Shown here one piece after another: positions 45,296 to 54,087 of a DNA stretch of 64,000 nt. The position numbers and the translations under genes were made by a program. The DNA comes from JBASEY01 sp964404285 (GTDB lineage Bacteria; CSSED10-310), in assembly GCA_964404285.1 (NCBI GenBank), contig CAYOJK010000001.1, positions 310,001 through 374,000 of the forward strand, read 5' to 3'. The notes below the pieces were generated by a model. It was not told where the DNA came from. It searched no databases and saw only the letters and a list, made by a program, of their open reading frames with translations. Numbering within the stretch: the first letter of the stretch is position 1; each line of letters starts with the position of its first letter.

Positions 45296-45874
45296 GTGAA
45301 CAATGACTTGTTTGTTCGTGTTTTTGAGGAAACTATTAAATATCATAAAGACTTTATTTCTCACTATAACCATGTACTATTAGATATTGCGGAGCTAATA
45401 TCGACTCAATTCAAAAAAGGAAATAAACTTCTTCTGTTCGGCAACGGCGGCTCTGCTGCTGATGCGCAACATCTGGCTGCAGAGTTCGTCAACCGGTTGC
45501 TTTTTGATCGCCCAGCCCTGCCAGCTATTGCCTTGACAACGGATACTTCTATTTTGACAAGCATTGCAAATGATGATGGCTTTTTGAACATCTTCGCCCG
45601 CCAAGTAGAAGCTATCGGCATTGAAGGCGATATTGCTTGGGGTATTAGCACCAGCGGAAACTCCCCTAACGTGGTAGAGGCTTTTAAAACAGCTAAACGC
45701 AAAGGATTGATCACGGTTGCGTCTTTAGGCCATGAGGGTGGTGTTATTAAAAATTTGGTCGATTATGCGATTATCGTTCCAGCATCATCAACGCAACGAA
45801 TACAAGAAGTTCATATCACAGCAGGCCATGCAATTTGTGAATGGGTTGAAAAGAAACTTTTTTCCAAACCATAA
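45296..45874 (+). CDS. gmhA: SIS-domain phosphoheptose isomerase (GmhA-like)
   Basis: 192 aa, GTG start with a GGAG upstream. The SIS fold carries LLLFGNGGSAADAQHLAAEF, the GmhA active-site signature, and ALTTDTSILTSIANDDGF plus WGISTSGNSPNVVEAFKTA. The C-terminal HITAGHAICEWVEKKLF supplies the conserved His. GmhA converts sedoheptulose 7-phosphate to D-glycero-D-manno-heptose 7-phosphate, the first step to ADP- or GDP-heptose. The next gene is an HldE-type nucleotidyltransferase, supporting a heptose pathway. DiaA-like function is less likely. Confidence 0.9.
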   Translation: MNNDLFVRVFEETIKYHKDFISHYNHVLLDIAELISTQFKKGNKLLLFGNGGSAADAQHLAAEFVNRLLFDRPALPAIALTTDTSILTSIANDDGFLNIFARQVEAIGIEGDIAWGISTSGNSPNVVEAFKTAKRKGLITVASLGHEGGVIKNLVDYAIIVPASSTQRIQEVHITAGHAICEWVEKKLFSKP

Positions 45875-45891
45875 CATTAAATGGAAAATAA

Positions 45892-46662
45892 ATGATCGTA
45901 GCAGGTGAATTTCAGTTTCTGCATTTAATAAACTATGCATGGATATTGAGAGCAAGACAACTTGCGAAAGAGCAAAATGATACTCTAACACTTAAACTGC
46001 GAAAAAGTTGCCTGTACTCATTTGATGAATTATCGAATTTTTTATTAGCCTTCAATATAGCTGATTCGATAGAACCCTACCTGGAAAATGATTTCTCCCC
46101 CACAAAAGCGCCGTCAATCCCCAATAAAGACGAGGCAGCAGATATACTCAATCAAGCATTCAAATTTAAAATCGGGTTAAATATTTTTGAGAATGTAGAA
46201 TCTTTTTTACCAGTTCTGCGACGTCTCCAGAATGAAAATCAGGTTTTAATAACAACAAATGGTTGCTTTGACATTTTACATCCAGGTCATTTGAAAACAA
46301 TTCGATCTTGTAAACAATTTGTAGGAAGCTTGATTGTGTTGATAAATAGTGATGCCTCTATTTCTAAATTGAAAGGGTGTGATCGACCTATCCACAACTG
46401 GTTTTTCAGATCATTGTTACTGTCAGAAATCGATGTCGTTAAATATGTCGTCGTATTTGATAACGATACGCCTCTCTATGCACTTCAAAACATAAAACCG
46501 GCGTGGCATATCAAAGGCGGTTCTTACAATCCTGAAAAAGTCCAAGCTGAAGCTGACCTGCTCAAAACATGGGAAGGCAAAATCCACTTTGAACCCTTGT
46601 TGAAAAATTATAGTACCACAGGGTTGCTGAATCAATTCAAACACAGCCCGTTTCCAATATAG
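45892..46662 (+). CDS. HldE/RfaE2-type nucleotidyltransferase with extra N-terminal domain
   Basis: 256 aa. Residues about 118-250 form a cytidylyltransferase-like domain: TTNGCFDILHPGHLKTI (HxGH), INSDASISKLKG and a KGGSYNPEKV loop. It matches the adenylyltransferase half of HldE, which makes ADP-heptose. The first 110 residues lack a kinase fold. They read GEFQFLHLINYAWILRARQL, a pattern parallel to the active GCFDILHPGH segment but without HxGH. This may be a decayed duplicate of the same domain. The HldE kinase half is absent here. It follows gmhA by 17 bases. Confidence 0.85.
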   Translation: MIVAGEFQFLHLINYAWILRARQLAKEQNDTLTLKLRKSCLYSFDELSNFLLAFNIADSIEPYLENDFSPTKAPSIPNKDEAADILNQAFKFKIGLNIFENVESFLPVLRRLQNENQVLITTNGCFDILHPGHLKTIRSCKQFVGSLIVLINSDASISKLKGCDRPIHNWFFRSLLLSEIDVVKYVVVFDNDTPLYALQNIKPAWHIKGGSYNPEKVQAEADLLKTWEGKIHFEPLLKNYSTTGLLNQFKHSPFPI

Positions 46663-46684
46663 TTGCCCCTGTTTTTCGATCCGA

Positions 46685-47491
46685 TCAATCCGCTAAAAAA
46701 GCCATCAGGGTTTGAGCATTCTGTACGGCTTGACCACGGTAGTGGTTATTGAAAAACAAAAATACTTTTTGATGCTTGTCGATCCAACTTCGCAAATCAG
46801 GTAAAAGCGCGTTTAAGATTTTACTCGAATAGAAATAATTATATCTTTCCCATGCTTCATTATGGTTCCACCATTTCTCGGCATTACGTCCATGAAACCG
46901 CATGTAGCCAATTGGATGGGTAACCGGCATTTGCCCCCCTGGAAGGCCTTGAATATTCGGCATATCCAGGGCACAAACAGCCAGATTCATTTCAGCGATC
47001 CGCTGAAGATTTTTTTCTTGAAACCATGAGATATGGCGGAATTCTATTACTCCAACTGCTCCCCAATGCTGCAAAGCGATCTGTTCTAGAAGATTCCAAG
47101 CTTCTTTTCCAGGTCGAAATGAATAAGGAAACTGGAAAAGCACTGTCGACACTCTGTCAGAATCAGCTAGCGGTTTAACAGCTTTCAAAAATGCAGACAT
47201 TGCTATTTCTGAGTTTTGTTTATGTGTTATACCTTGAAAGGCTTTTATACTTAACTTAGGGATTTTCGTTTGTGACTGCAAAAATCGGGAAAACATGTGC
47301 GCAGTAGGCCATTGATAAAATGAGAAATTTAATTCCACAGCAGAAAAGAACAGACTGTAATAATCCAAAAAGCTTTGTGATGCCAGTCTCGTTGGATAAA
47401 AGACGTTTTTCCAATCGGTATATGAATAGCCTGATGTTCCAACAAAAATCTTGTTTGTATCGGATTTTATAGAATTTTGTGTGTGTATCAT
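46685..47491 (-). CDS. DUF72 family protein
   Basis: 268 aa from the ATG at 47491; a TTG at 47533 would overlap the upstream gene by 13 bases. DUF72 TIM-barrel signatures: IFVGTSGYSYTDWKNVFYP, YYSLFFSAVELNFSFYQWP, VLFQFPYSFRPGKEAW, GVIEFRHISWFQ and GYMRFHGRNAEKWW. The biochemical role of DUF72 is not established. It lies 30 bases downstream of the MEMO1-AMMECR1 gene on the same strand; a link is only positional. Confidence 0.9.
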   Translation of the reverse strand: MIHTQNSIKSDTNKIFVGTSGYSYTDWKNVFYPTRLASQSFLDYYSLFFSAVELNFSFYQWPTAHMFSRFLQSQTKIPKLSIKAFQGITHKQNSEIAMSAFLKAVKPLADSDRVSTVLFQFPYSFRPGKEAWNLLEQIALQHWGAVGVIEFRHISWFQEKNLQRIAEMNLAVCALDMPNIQGLPGGQMPVTHPIGYMRFHGRNAEKWWNHNEAWERYNYFYSSKILNALLPDLRSWIDKHQKVFLFFNNHYRGQAVQNAQTLMAFLAD

Positions 47492-47520
47492 TTCTTGAAG
47501 ATTGAAGAACGATAATCGTC

Positions 47521-49047
47521 TTATTCTTCGCAAAAAACTTGTGCTTCGAAGACTTTGAAGTTTGTATCTTTTTTCCAGGCTTCAAAAGATAGACCAGCTT
47601 TTTGCGCAAGGTAATTCAAAGTAGTTTCCAAATCCCAATCTTGTTCGATAGCAACCTGAGGTAAGAATACCGACCGATTCCGACCTTTTTCCAACACTAT
47701 TCCATGTTTACCTATTTGGATATCTTTCCAGGAATCCACTTTTTCCGGGGGTGTTAAAATCGAAATTTCAATTCTTATATCATCTAATTCGGAAGCTTTT
47801 ACCGGCATAAACCTCGGATCTTTAGCCGCTGCGCTGATTGTGTTATCTCTAACAGCCTCCGCACAGGTTTTTATCGGCTCAATATATCCTATACACCCAC
47901 GTAAAGACTCACCTTTACGTAACGTAACAAATGCGCCTCTTTTAATATTTTCCAGACGGTTATTCAAATGAATTACAGGAATATCTCCGCTTGTAACATA
48001 GCTTGTCAATATATTACGAGACATCTTTAATAACATATCGGTTTCATTTTTTGTAAGCTTTTCAGAATTACTCTCAACTGTCTCGATTTCCTTTTCTGAA
48101 TCAACATCTTCCTTTACAAATGCAACCGCCCCATATCCAACCACTCTTTGCCGATCTCCTATCTCAGCATCTCCAGAATTCGCATATTTAAGCACTCTAC
48201 CATTATTTCCTCCCAGATGTTGACTAACTGACATTACGACTCCAGTTGCTGTTAAACCACACAAGGCGCAAGATAAGTTTTCCACTCCTTTCATCCTTAC
48301 ACTTCTGTCATAGACTTTTAATTTTTCCACATCCATCGACGCGATATATTCCAATGTTTTTGCGTCAATCTGTTTTGCATCCGACCAGGATGGATAATGG
48401 GTTAAATCCGTACTCGCAACCAACAATATTTTTTTGGTTTGCATGACATCTATAAGAGCTTCTACCAATTGTTTATCGGCGTTATTGGGCTCATAGCCAA
48501 AGAGGATTGGAAGAATTTTGAATCCCTTTTTTAACGTTCTTTGAAGGAATGGAATCTGTATTTCAAGTGAATGTTCTTGCAAATGAGGCTTCTTATTTAG
48601 TGTAACGGATTTGCACTTGTCAACAATTTGCGTGGCTAGTTCCTGGTCAATATCCACTTGGCCTAACGGATTGGCATACGCCCGGGCGCTATCGATTGCG
48701 GCCCCAATAAAACCTTCGCGATGAGCATTTCCCAAGATTACCACTGTATCGAAACTCATTCCTTTTAAAGGCTTATAAGCATAAGCTGCAACAGGCGCTG
48801 AATAAATAAATCCGGCATGGGGAGCAACAAGCCCTATGATATTTCCAGCCAGATCAATGTCTTCTACCTGAGATAGATAGGTGTCCACTGTTGATGACAA
48901 TTCCTCTTTTGTTCCTGGATACCAGCTACCAGAATAAACAGCATGTCTAATACGGGAATCATCCCTGTCTGCTGCTCGAAGAAAAGAAAAGCCTGCTGAA
49001 TTCATAAGCAACCCTCCTATCATTAAACTCAACATGGTTGTTTTCAC
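47521..49047 (-). CDS. Exported MEMO1-AMMECR1 fusion protein
   Basis: 508 aa, GTG with AAGGAG upstream. An N-terminal hydrophobic signal peptide runs to about residue 26 (SFLRAADRD). MEMO domain (about 30-310): H77 in LVAPHAGFIYSAP, H109 in LGNAHREG, LQEHSLEIQIPFLQR, STDLTHYPSW and NLSCALCGL, which fit the metal-site His/His/Cys of MEMO1. AMMECR1 domain (about 335-505): GAFVTLRKGESLRGCIGYIE. These domains are linked to the AmmeMemoRadiSam gene set. The expected radical SAM partner is not adjacent. The fused proteins exist elsewhere; the signal peptide is the odd feature. Confidence 0.93.
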   Translation of the reverse strand: MKTTMLSLMIGGLLMNSAGFSFLRAADRDDSRIRHAVYSGSWYPGTKEELSSTVDTYLSQVEDIDLAGNIIGLVAPHAGFIYSAPVAAYAYKPLKGMSFDTVVILGNAHREGFIGAAIDSARAYANPLGQVDIDQELATQIVDKCKSVTLNKKPHLQEHSLEIQIPFLQRTLKKGFKILPILFGYEPNNADKQLVEALIDVMQTKKILLVASTDLTHYPSWSDAKQIDAKTLEYIASMDVEKLKVYDRSVRMKGVENLSCALCGLTATGVVMSVSQHLGGNNGRVLKYANSGDAEIGDRQRVVGYGAVAFVKEDVDSEKEIETVESNSEKLTKNETDMLLKMSRNILTSYVTSGDIPVIHLNNRLENIKRGAFVTLRKGESLRGCIGYIEPIKTCAEAVRDNTISAAAKDPRFMPVKASELDDIRIEISILTPPEKVDSWKDIQIGKHGIVLEKGRNRSVFLPQVAIEQDWDLETTLNYLAQKAGLSFEAWKKDTNFKVFEAQVFCEE

Positions 49048-49132
49048 CTGTCATCTCCTTCTAAATTCCTGTGACCCACTTGGAACAATCATTATTATAG
49101 CAAAACCCTACCCTTTCGCCTAACAAACAAAA

Positions 49133-49161
49133 TTGACAAATACTGACTTTAAGGATTAAAT
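49133..49161 (+). promoter_or_regulatory. Candidate promoter of the VWA-like gene
   Basis: TTGACA (49133-49138), 17-base spacer, TTAAAT (49156-49161). Perfect -35, 4/6 -10. Leader about 25 bases. Confidence 0.5.
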
Positions 49162-49190
49162 TATATTGATGTTTCTTTTTCGGAGGATTT

Positions 49191-49901
49191 ATGAAAAATA
49201 TACTTTTTTTAGTTACAGTGTTTATGGGAATCATTATTACTTTTACATCTATTCAAGCAAAAGAAAATCGGATTGAACAGATCAATATCATGCTGCTATT
49301 AGATGCATCTTTACATTCCGGTGTTAAATGGCACGGAGATACAAAATTTGCTCACATCCAATCAGCTTTACAGCAAACATACACAGAATTGAATAAAACA
49401 CCTTTATGGGGCTTGAATTTGGGTTTGCGTGTTTTTGGCGACTCTTCTCCGCCTCAGAAAAACAACTGTCTTGACTATAGACTTGCTGTGAAATTGGATT
49501 GGTTTGAACCTGGTTTATTGAACCGTTCAATTGAAGCGGTAATACCCAAAGGAAAAAATTGTTACGCCTTTTGTATAGCCAGTGTGCCAGAAGATTTTCC
49601 AACAACCAGACCATTACCACGAAATATATTGATTAGTTTCATAACCGCTCGAGATGAATGCTCTAAAGATGAATTAGTCACTTTGAAAAATATTGTCGCC
49701 ATGACGCACCTAGAAGCAGTTTACATTATTGGTGTTGACCTTCAAAAAACTGATCAGGATTATTTTCAGTCATTTTTCAGCGAAATTCCCGGGCTTTTTA
49801 TCAACGTCACTTCTCCAGAATCACTAAAAGAAGCAGCGATGGACATCATCATCCAAAAAAGTCTAAACCTTTCCGAATCACAGGTTCAAGTTAACCAATA
49901 A
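49191..49901 (+). CDS. Exported VWA-like protein
   Basis: 236 aa, ATG with GGAGG upstream. A signal peptide of about 23 residues ends near IQAKEN. The mature domain resembles a von Willebrand A fold: NIMLLLDASLHSGVKWHGDT opens where a MIDAS would be, followed by LGLRVFGD and NILISFITARDECSKDELV. The MIDAS DxSxS reads DASLH, so the third Ser is lost and metal binding is doubtful. Acts outside the cytoplasm; partner unknown. The SGNH gene starts 73 bases downstream. Confidence 0.75.
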   Translation: MKNILFLVTVFMGIIITFTSIQAKENRIEQINIMLLLDASLHSGVKWHGDTKFAHIQSALQQTYTELNKTPLWGLNLGLRVFGDSSPPQKNNCLDYRLAVKLDWFEPGLLNRSIEAVIPKGKNCYAFCIASVPEDFPTTRPLPRNILISFITARDECSKDELVTLKNIVAMTHLEAVYIIGVDLQKTDQDYFQSFFSEIPGLFINVTSPESLKEAAMDIIIQKSLNLSESQVQVNQ

Positions 49902-49974
49902 ACAGAAAATTTGCTGGAAATAGCGAAGTAAATTTTTATAACTAAATTGAAGAGACAATTATTAATTAAACAGA

Positions 49975-51279
49975 ATGATTAAAACCTGGGTGTTCCGATT
50001 TGCCTCCTTGTGTCTAGCCTGCTGTGCCATATTAGGTTTTGAATACATATTGCGGCTAGCCAAGCCTGATCTGGTAACCTCAATCGAACGTTTCAGAATG
50101 AACACTGAACAAAATGATGCTCGCCGTTTTTCAGTGTTAAAACAACAGGACCCTGATCTTCTATGGATATTAAAGCCATATAGCTCATTATCAGAACGTG
50201 AGGCTTTAAATTCTCATGGATTCAGGGGGCCGGAATTTTCAATTGAAAAGCCACCCGATACTTACCGAATTATAATTCTTGGTGATTCCAGAAGTTTTGG
50301 CTTTGGTTTAATGAATTACGACGATATTTATCCAGCTCGAATGCAACAATACTTCAATCAGACGCTCAGTAATACCCAAGTCGAAATACTCAATCTTTCT
50401 GTTATTGGATACTCGTCCTATCAAGGAAAAATATTGCTGGAAAAATATGGAAAACTTTTGCAACCTGACCTGGTGATTATCTGGTTTGGGTTCAATGATT
50501 TGCTTTACTATTTTGTTTCCGACCAAATAGCAGCATCACAACCATATATACAAAAGACTCTGAGTAAATTTCTAAATAATATCTATATTTATCAGTGGTT
50601 ATCGCAGATCTGGAACAAATTTTTGAATCCGACAATCCGTAATATGGAATTTGAGCAACCTATCATAGAGCGAGTTCCACCTGTCAACTATGAACAAAAC
50701 CTTTTCGAAATGATTCACAATATTCAAAAGATTGGAGCTCAAGCATTTGTATTGTCTACTCCGGTTAGAGAGGCTCCACCACTCGTATTAAACTCCCTAA
50801 TTAGAAAAACAAAAACTGATTCTGGCAAAATCTTGATTTCATCAATTATACAATACGATATCGACGGATATTGGCTCATGGATAAATGGGAATTTCCAGG
50901 AACAGAGAGTGAGCTTGATATATTGCTGAAAAACAATCCTGACATTGCTGTCCTGCATTATTTTAAAGCATTAAAACTTATAGAAAAAGGAGAAACCGAA
51001 GCGGCTCAATCCGCTTTTGATGAATCGAAAAAGCTGGATTACACCAAAAGAGTGGTTACAGTGTATAATGAGATTGCTCAAAAAGTTACGAATGAAGCAC
51101 ATGGTAATTTTGTCGATCTTGTATCAACATTCAAAGAATATCGTGATTATCCCCTTTTTTTAGATGATTGCCACCCCAATCATAACGGTCACAATTTAAT
51201 AGCATCCAGAATTTTAGAAACAATAACAGGCATTCCTTCCCGTCAGCAAGAGTCTTATGATATGGTATCAATGGATTGA
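49975..51279 (+). CDS. Membrane-anchored SGNH/GDSL hydrolase
   Basis: 434 aa. A short N-terminal transmembrane segment (about 7-24) anchors the protein. The SGNH domain has block I nucleophile Ser105 (LGDSRSFGFG), block III IIWFGFNDLLYYF and the catalytic D397-x-x-H400 (DDCHPNHNGHNL). A helical insertion near 310-350 resembles one TPR (FKALKLIEKGETEAAQSAFD). It is likely an esterase or acyl hydrolase acting on envelope glycans or lipids in the periplasm. No good ribosome site is seen. The GT2 gene follows after 16 bases. Confidence 0.87.
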   Translation: MIKTWVFRFASLCLACCAILGFEYILRLAKPDLVTSIERFRMNTEQNDARRFSVLKQQDPDLLWILKPYSSLSEREALNSHGFRGPEFSIEKPPDTYRIIILGDSRSFGFGLMNYDDIYPARMQQYFNQTLSNTQVEILNLSVIGYSSYQGKILLEKYGKLLQPDLVIIWFGFNDLLYYFVSDQIAASQPYIQKTLSKFLNNIYIYQWLSQIWNKFLNPTIRNMEFEQPIIERVPPVNYEQNLFEMIHNIQKIGAQAFVLSTPVREAPPLVLNSLIRKTKTDSGKILISSIIQYDIDGYWLMDKWEFPGTESELDILLKNNPDIAVLHYFKALKLIEKGETEAAQSAFDESKKLDYTKRVVTVYNEIAQKVTNEAHGNFVDLVSTFKEYRDYPLFLDDCHPNHNGHNLIASRILETITGIPSRQQESYDMVSMD

Positions 51280-51295
51280 TTAGGTTGCACTGTTT

Positions 51296-52057
51296 ATGAA
51301 AGCCATATCCGGAGTTGTGATAACATTTAATGAAGAAGACAGAATCAGAGACTGCCTTGAGTCTCTGGATTTTCTGGACGAAATTATTGTTGTTGATAGC
51401 AACAGCACGGATCAGACCGTCAAAATCGCACGTGAATATACGGATCAAGTGTACTGCGTTGATTGGAAAGGATATGCAATATCAAAAAATTATGGAATTG
51501 ATAAAGCACGTAACAATTGGATTTTATCATTAGATGCCGATGAAAGAATCAGCGCGAGTTTAAGACAATCCATCATTGATCAAAATCTGGATTTATTTTC
51601 GGGATATTGGATTCCAAGAAAGACTTTTTATATTGATCGTTGGATCCAAGGTGGAGGTTGGTATCCTGATAGACAACTGCGCTTGTTTAATAGGCAAAAT
51701 GGTCGTTTTGAACTTACACCTGTCCATGAACACGTTGTCATCGATGGAAAAGTAGGAAATCTTCAAGGAGATATCCTGCACTATTCCTATCGAAATATCA
51801 GCGATCATGTTAATCGCATCGATAAATATACCAGCTTGATTTCGGAAAAATGGATAGCGGATAATCGTAAAGTAACCCCAGGCAAGATGATTTTACGAAC
51901 CGGTTGGGAGTTCATTCGAAGCCTCATTTTTAGAAAAGGGTTTCGCGACGGACAAACTGGCGTTGTAATGGCTGGAATGCATGCGTTTTACACTTTTCTA
52001 AAATTCGCTAAAACTCTAGAAAAACAAACCACCCTACCATCTGATTCAGAGAATTAA
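51296..52057 (+). CDS. WaaE-like GT2 glycosyltransferase
   Basis: 253 aa. ISGVVITFNEEDRIRDCLES starts the GT-A domain. EIIVVDSNSTDQTVKIA and LSLDADERIS (DxD) bind the nucleotide sugar. WIQGGGWYPDRQLRLFNR and HEHVVIDGKVG are characteristic of the WaaE/KdtX branch, which adds glucose to LPS core heptose in enterobacteria. Such a role would fit the heptose genes at 45296-46662. It lies 12 bases before the RNase gene. Confidence 0.88.
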   Translation: MKAISGVVITFNEEDRIRDCLESLDFLDEIIVVDSNSTDQTVKIAREYTDQVYCVDWKGYAISKNYGIDKARNNWILSLDADERISASLRQSIIDQNLDLFSGYWIPRKTFYIDRWIQGGGWYPDRQLRLFNRQNGRFELTPVHEHVVIDGKVGNLQGDILHYSYRNISDHVNRIDKYTSLISEKWIADNRKVTPGKMILRTGWEFIRSLIFRKGFRDGQTGVVMAGMHAFYTFLKFAKTLEKQTTLPSDSEN

Positions 52058-52068
52058 AGTAGGATTAT

Positions 52069-54078
52069 ATGAAAGTCACGCCCGGCAACATAGTTGAATT
52101 GTTTGAACAAAAACGAATGATGACAGGGCTGTGCCTTGAGGTAAAATCTAACAGATTGACGGTTTTAACTGAAACAGGCAAAACGATGTTGTTGCCTCAA
52201 TCGCGTATTATTCATCAATCGACGGCATCTATTAACATGACACTCGAACGAGAAGAAATCGTTGCGAAATTAAAAGAAATAAGCTCTTTAAGAAATAAAA
52301 TTGCCAAAGAGTTTGACTTGGAACACCTTTGGAAAACCATTGATTGTCAACAAAACACTTTGATACCTGCTCAACTGACGCCTCACTTTCCCGATTTACC
52401 CTTTGATCAAGCTGACAATGAAGCTGGTTTTCTACGGGCTGTTTCGTTGGATAAACGATATTTCAGAATTACTGATGGTTTCGTCCATGTGTATTCACCA
52501 ACGGAAGTTCAGGAGATTATCACACAGATAGAAGCTCAAAAAAAAGAATTGAAGATTATTCAAAACCTTATCTTCTGGCTCCAAAAAAAAATTCAGGAAT
52601 CGAAAAACTACATAGAATCTCCACCGGATGGATATACACGCCTTATCAATGCGCTTATAGCTGACTCAGTTCGCGCTTCAATTGAATCGGCCGATAAAAA
52701 TTTGCTTTCATCAGTCATAAAACAGCTCAAAACTGAAACGAGAATATCTTCTTTTGATCTTCTTGTTCTGCTGGGAGAATTTGAGCCAAATGAAAACCTG
52801 GATTTTATAAAATTCAATTATCCAAAAGATTTTTCAAAAGAATCTTATGATGAAATCCAATACTTTTTGACCAACCCATTCACCATCGGTCCGGAAAGAA
52901 GCAATCTTGAAGATCTGCACTGTATAACAATCGATAACCAGGAAACCCTAGATTATGACGACGCGCTTTCCTTTGAAAAGCTATCGGAAAATAGATTTAA
53001 AATTGGTGTACATATTTCCGATGTCTGTCACTGGATTCAACCAGGTTCTTTTTTGGATGAAGAAGCCCGAGAAAGAGGTCTGACCTTATACCTGCCAACA
53101 AAAACTTGGAATATGTTTCCGCAGATATTCGCTGAAACTATTGCTGGATTGAAAATTGGAGCGCCACAGCCGACTGTCAGTATCTTTGCTGTTATAGATG
53201 AGAATGGGATATTGGAGGGTTCGAGTTTTTATAGATCTACTATTCGAGTCACTAAACGCATGACTCATGACGATGTTGATAAAGAAATCGATAAAGAACC
53301 CTATCGAACCTTATTGAAAATCGCCAATATTCTTCAAAAAAACAGACTTGAAAATGGTGCGGTTATCATGCCGCGTCCCGAAATAACAATTGATGCAAAA
53401 CAACCGGAAAAGCTGGTAATTCATCGCAGAAACCGCCAAACCGCTTCGCAATTGATTGTTTCAGAGTTGATGATTCTTGCAAACAACCTGATCGCAGGCT
53501 ATGCCGCACAATCAGATATAGCCTTTCCATATCGCCACCAGGAAAAAGCAGAAGAACCCTTTCCTAAAAGCAATGTGGAATTTGACCCCTATATTTCATA
53601 CTGTCAAAAAAAAGTTATTCCACGGGCCGAATATTCGCTGCGAGCAAAACCTCATAATACTCTTGGGTTACCATATTATACCAACATGACGGCCCCCATA
53701 AGACGCTATTTCGATGTGCTGGCTCAGCGCCAATTTCTAAGCCTGCTTGGATTCGATGAACCCTATCCACGCCATGAACTGGAAGATTTGTTGAAAGACT
53801 TAGAGGTCTCTACTGCTCGAGCCACTACCATCTCTATGCATCAACACCGATATTGGTTAATAAAATACCTGGCCGCTTTTACAGGCAAAACTGTTGAAGC
53901 TATCGTGTTAGACCGAATTGCAAATGGATATCAAATTTGGCTTGAAGACCTCTGTTTTGAGGCGTTTTTACCACTTTCATTCTCACACAAACTCTATCCC
54001 GAACAGGCTATCTCAGTTGTTATCGAACGCGCAGTACCTCGTGATAACATTTTAAAACTCAGATTAAAGGAAAAATAA
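52069..54078 (+). CDS. RNase II/R family 3'-5' exoribonuclease
   Basis: 669 aa. RNB catalytic domain from about residue 285: TIDNQETLDYDDALSFEKL carries the clustered catalytic Asp residues. KIGVHISDVCHWIQPGSFLD and LPTKTWNMFPQIFAETIAGL follow. The end of RNB is marked by TNMTAPIRRYFDVLAQRQFL, and a short S1-like beta region closes the protein. The N-terminal 280 residues are divergent, without clear cold-shock domains, so I do not choose between rnb and rnr. Converges with the uridylyltransferase gene, with a 9-base gap. Confidence 0.9.
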   Translation: MKVTPGNIVELFEQKRMMTGLCLEVKSNRLTVLTETGKTMLLPQSRIIHQSTASINMTLEREEIVAKLKEISSLRNKIAKEFDLEHLWKTIDCQQNTLIPAQLTPHFPDLPFDQADNEAGFLRAVSLDKRYFRITDGFVHVYSPTEVQEIITQIEAQKKELKIIQNLIFWLQKKIQESKNYIESPPDGYTRLINALIADSVRASIESADKNLLSSVIKQLKTETRISSFDLLVLLGEFEPNENLDFIKFNYPKDFSKESYDEIQYFLTNPFTIGPERSNLEDLHCITIDNQETLDYDDALSFEKLSENRFKIGVHISDVCHWIQPGSFLDEEARERGLTLYLPTKTWNMFPQIFAETIAGLKIGAPQPTVSIFAVIDENGILEGSSFYRSTIRVTKRMTHDDVDKEIDKEPYRTLLKIANILQKNRLENGAVIMPRPEITIDAKQPEKLVIHRRNRQTASQLIVSELMILANNLIAGYAAQSDIAFPYRHQEKAEEPFPKSNVEFDPYISYCQKKVIPRAEYSLRAKPHNTLGLPYYTNMTAPIRRYFDVLAQRQFLSLLGFDEPYPRHELEDLLKDLEVSTARATTISMHQHRYWLIKYLAAFTGKTVEAIVLDRIANGYQIWLEDLCFEAFLPLSFSHKLYPEQAISVVIERAVPRDNILKLRLKEK

Positions 54079-54087
54079 CATACCTGA

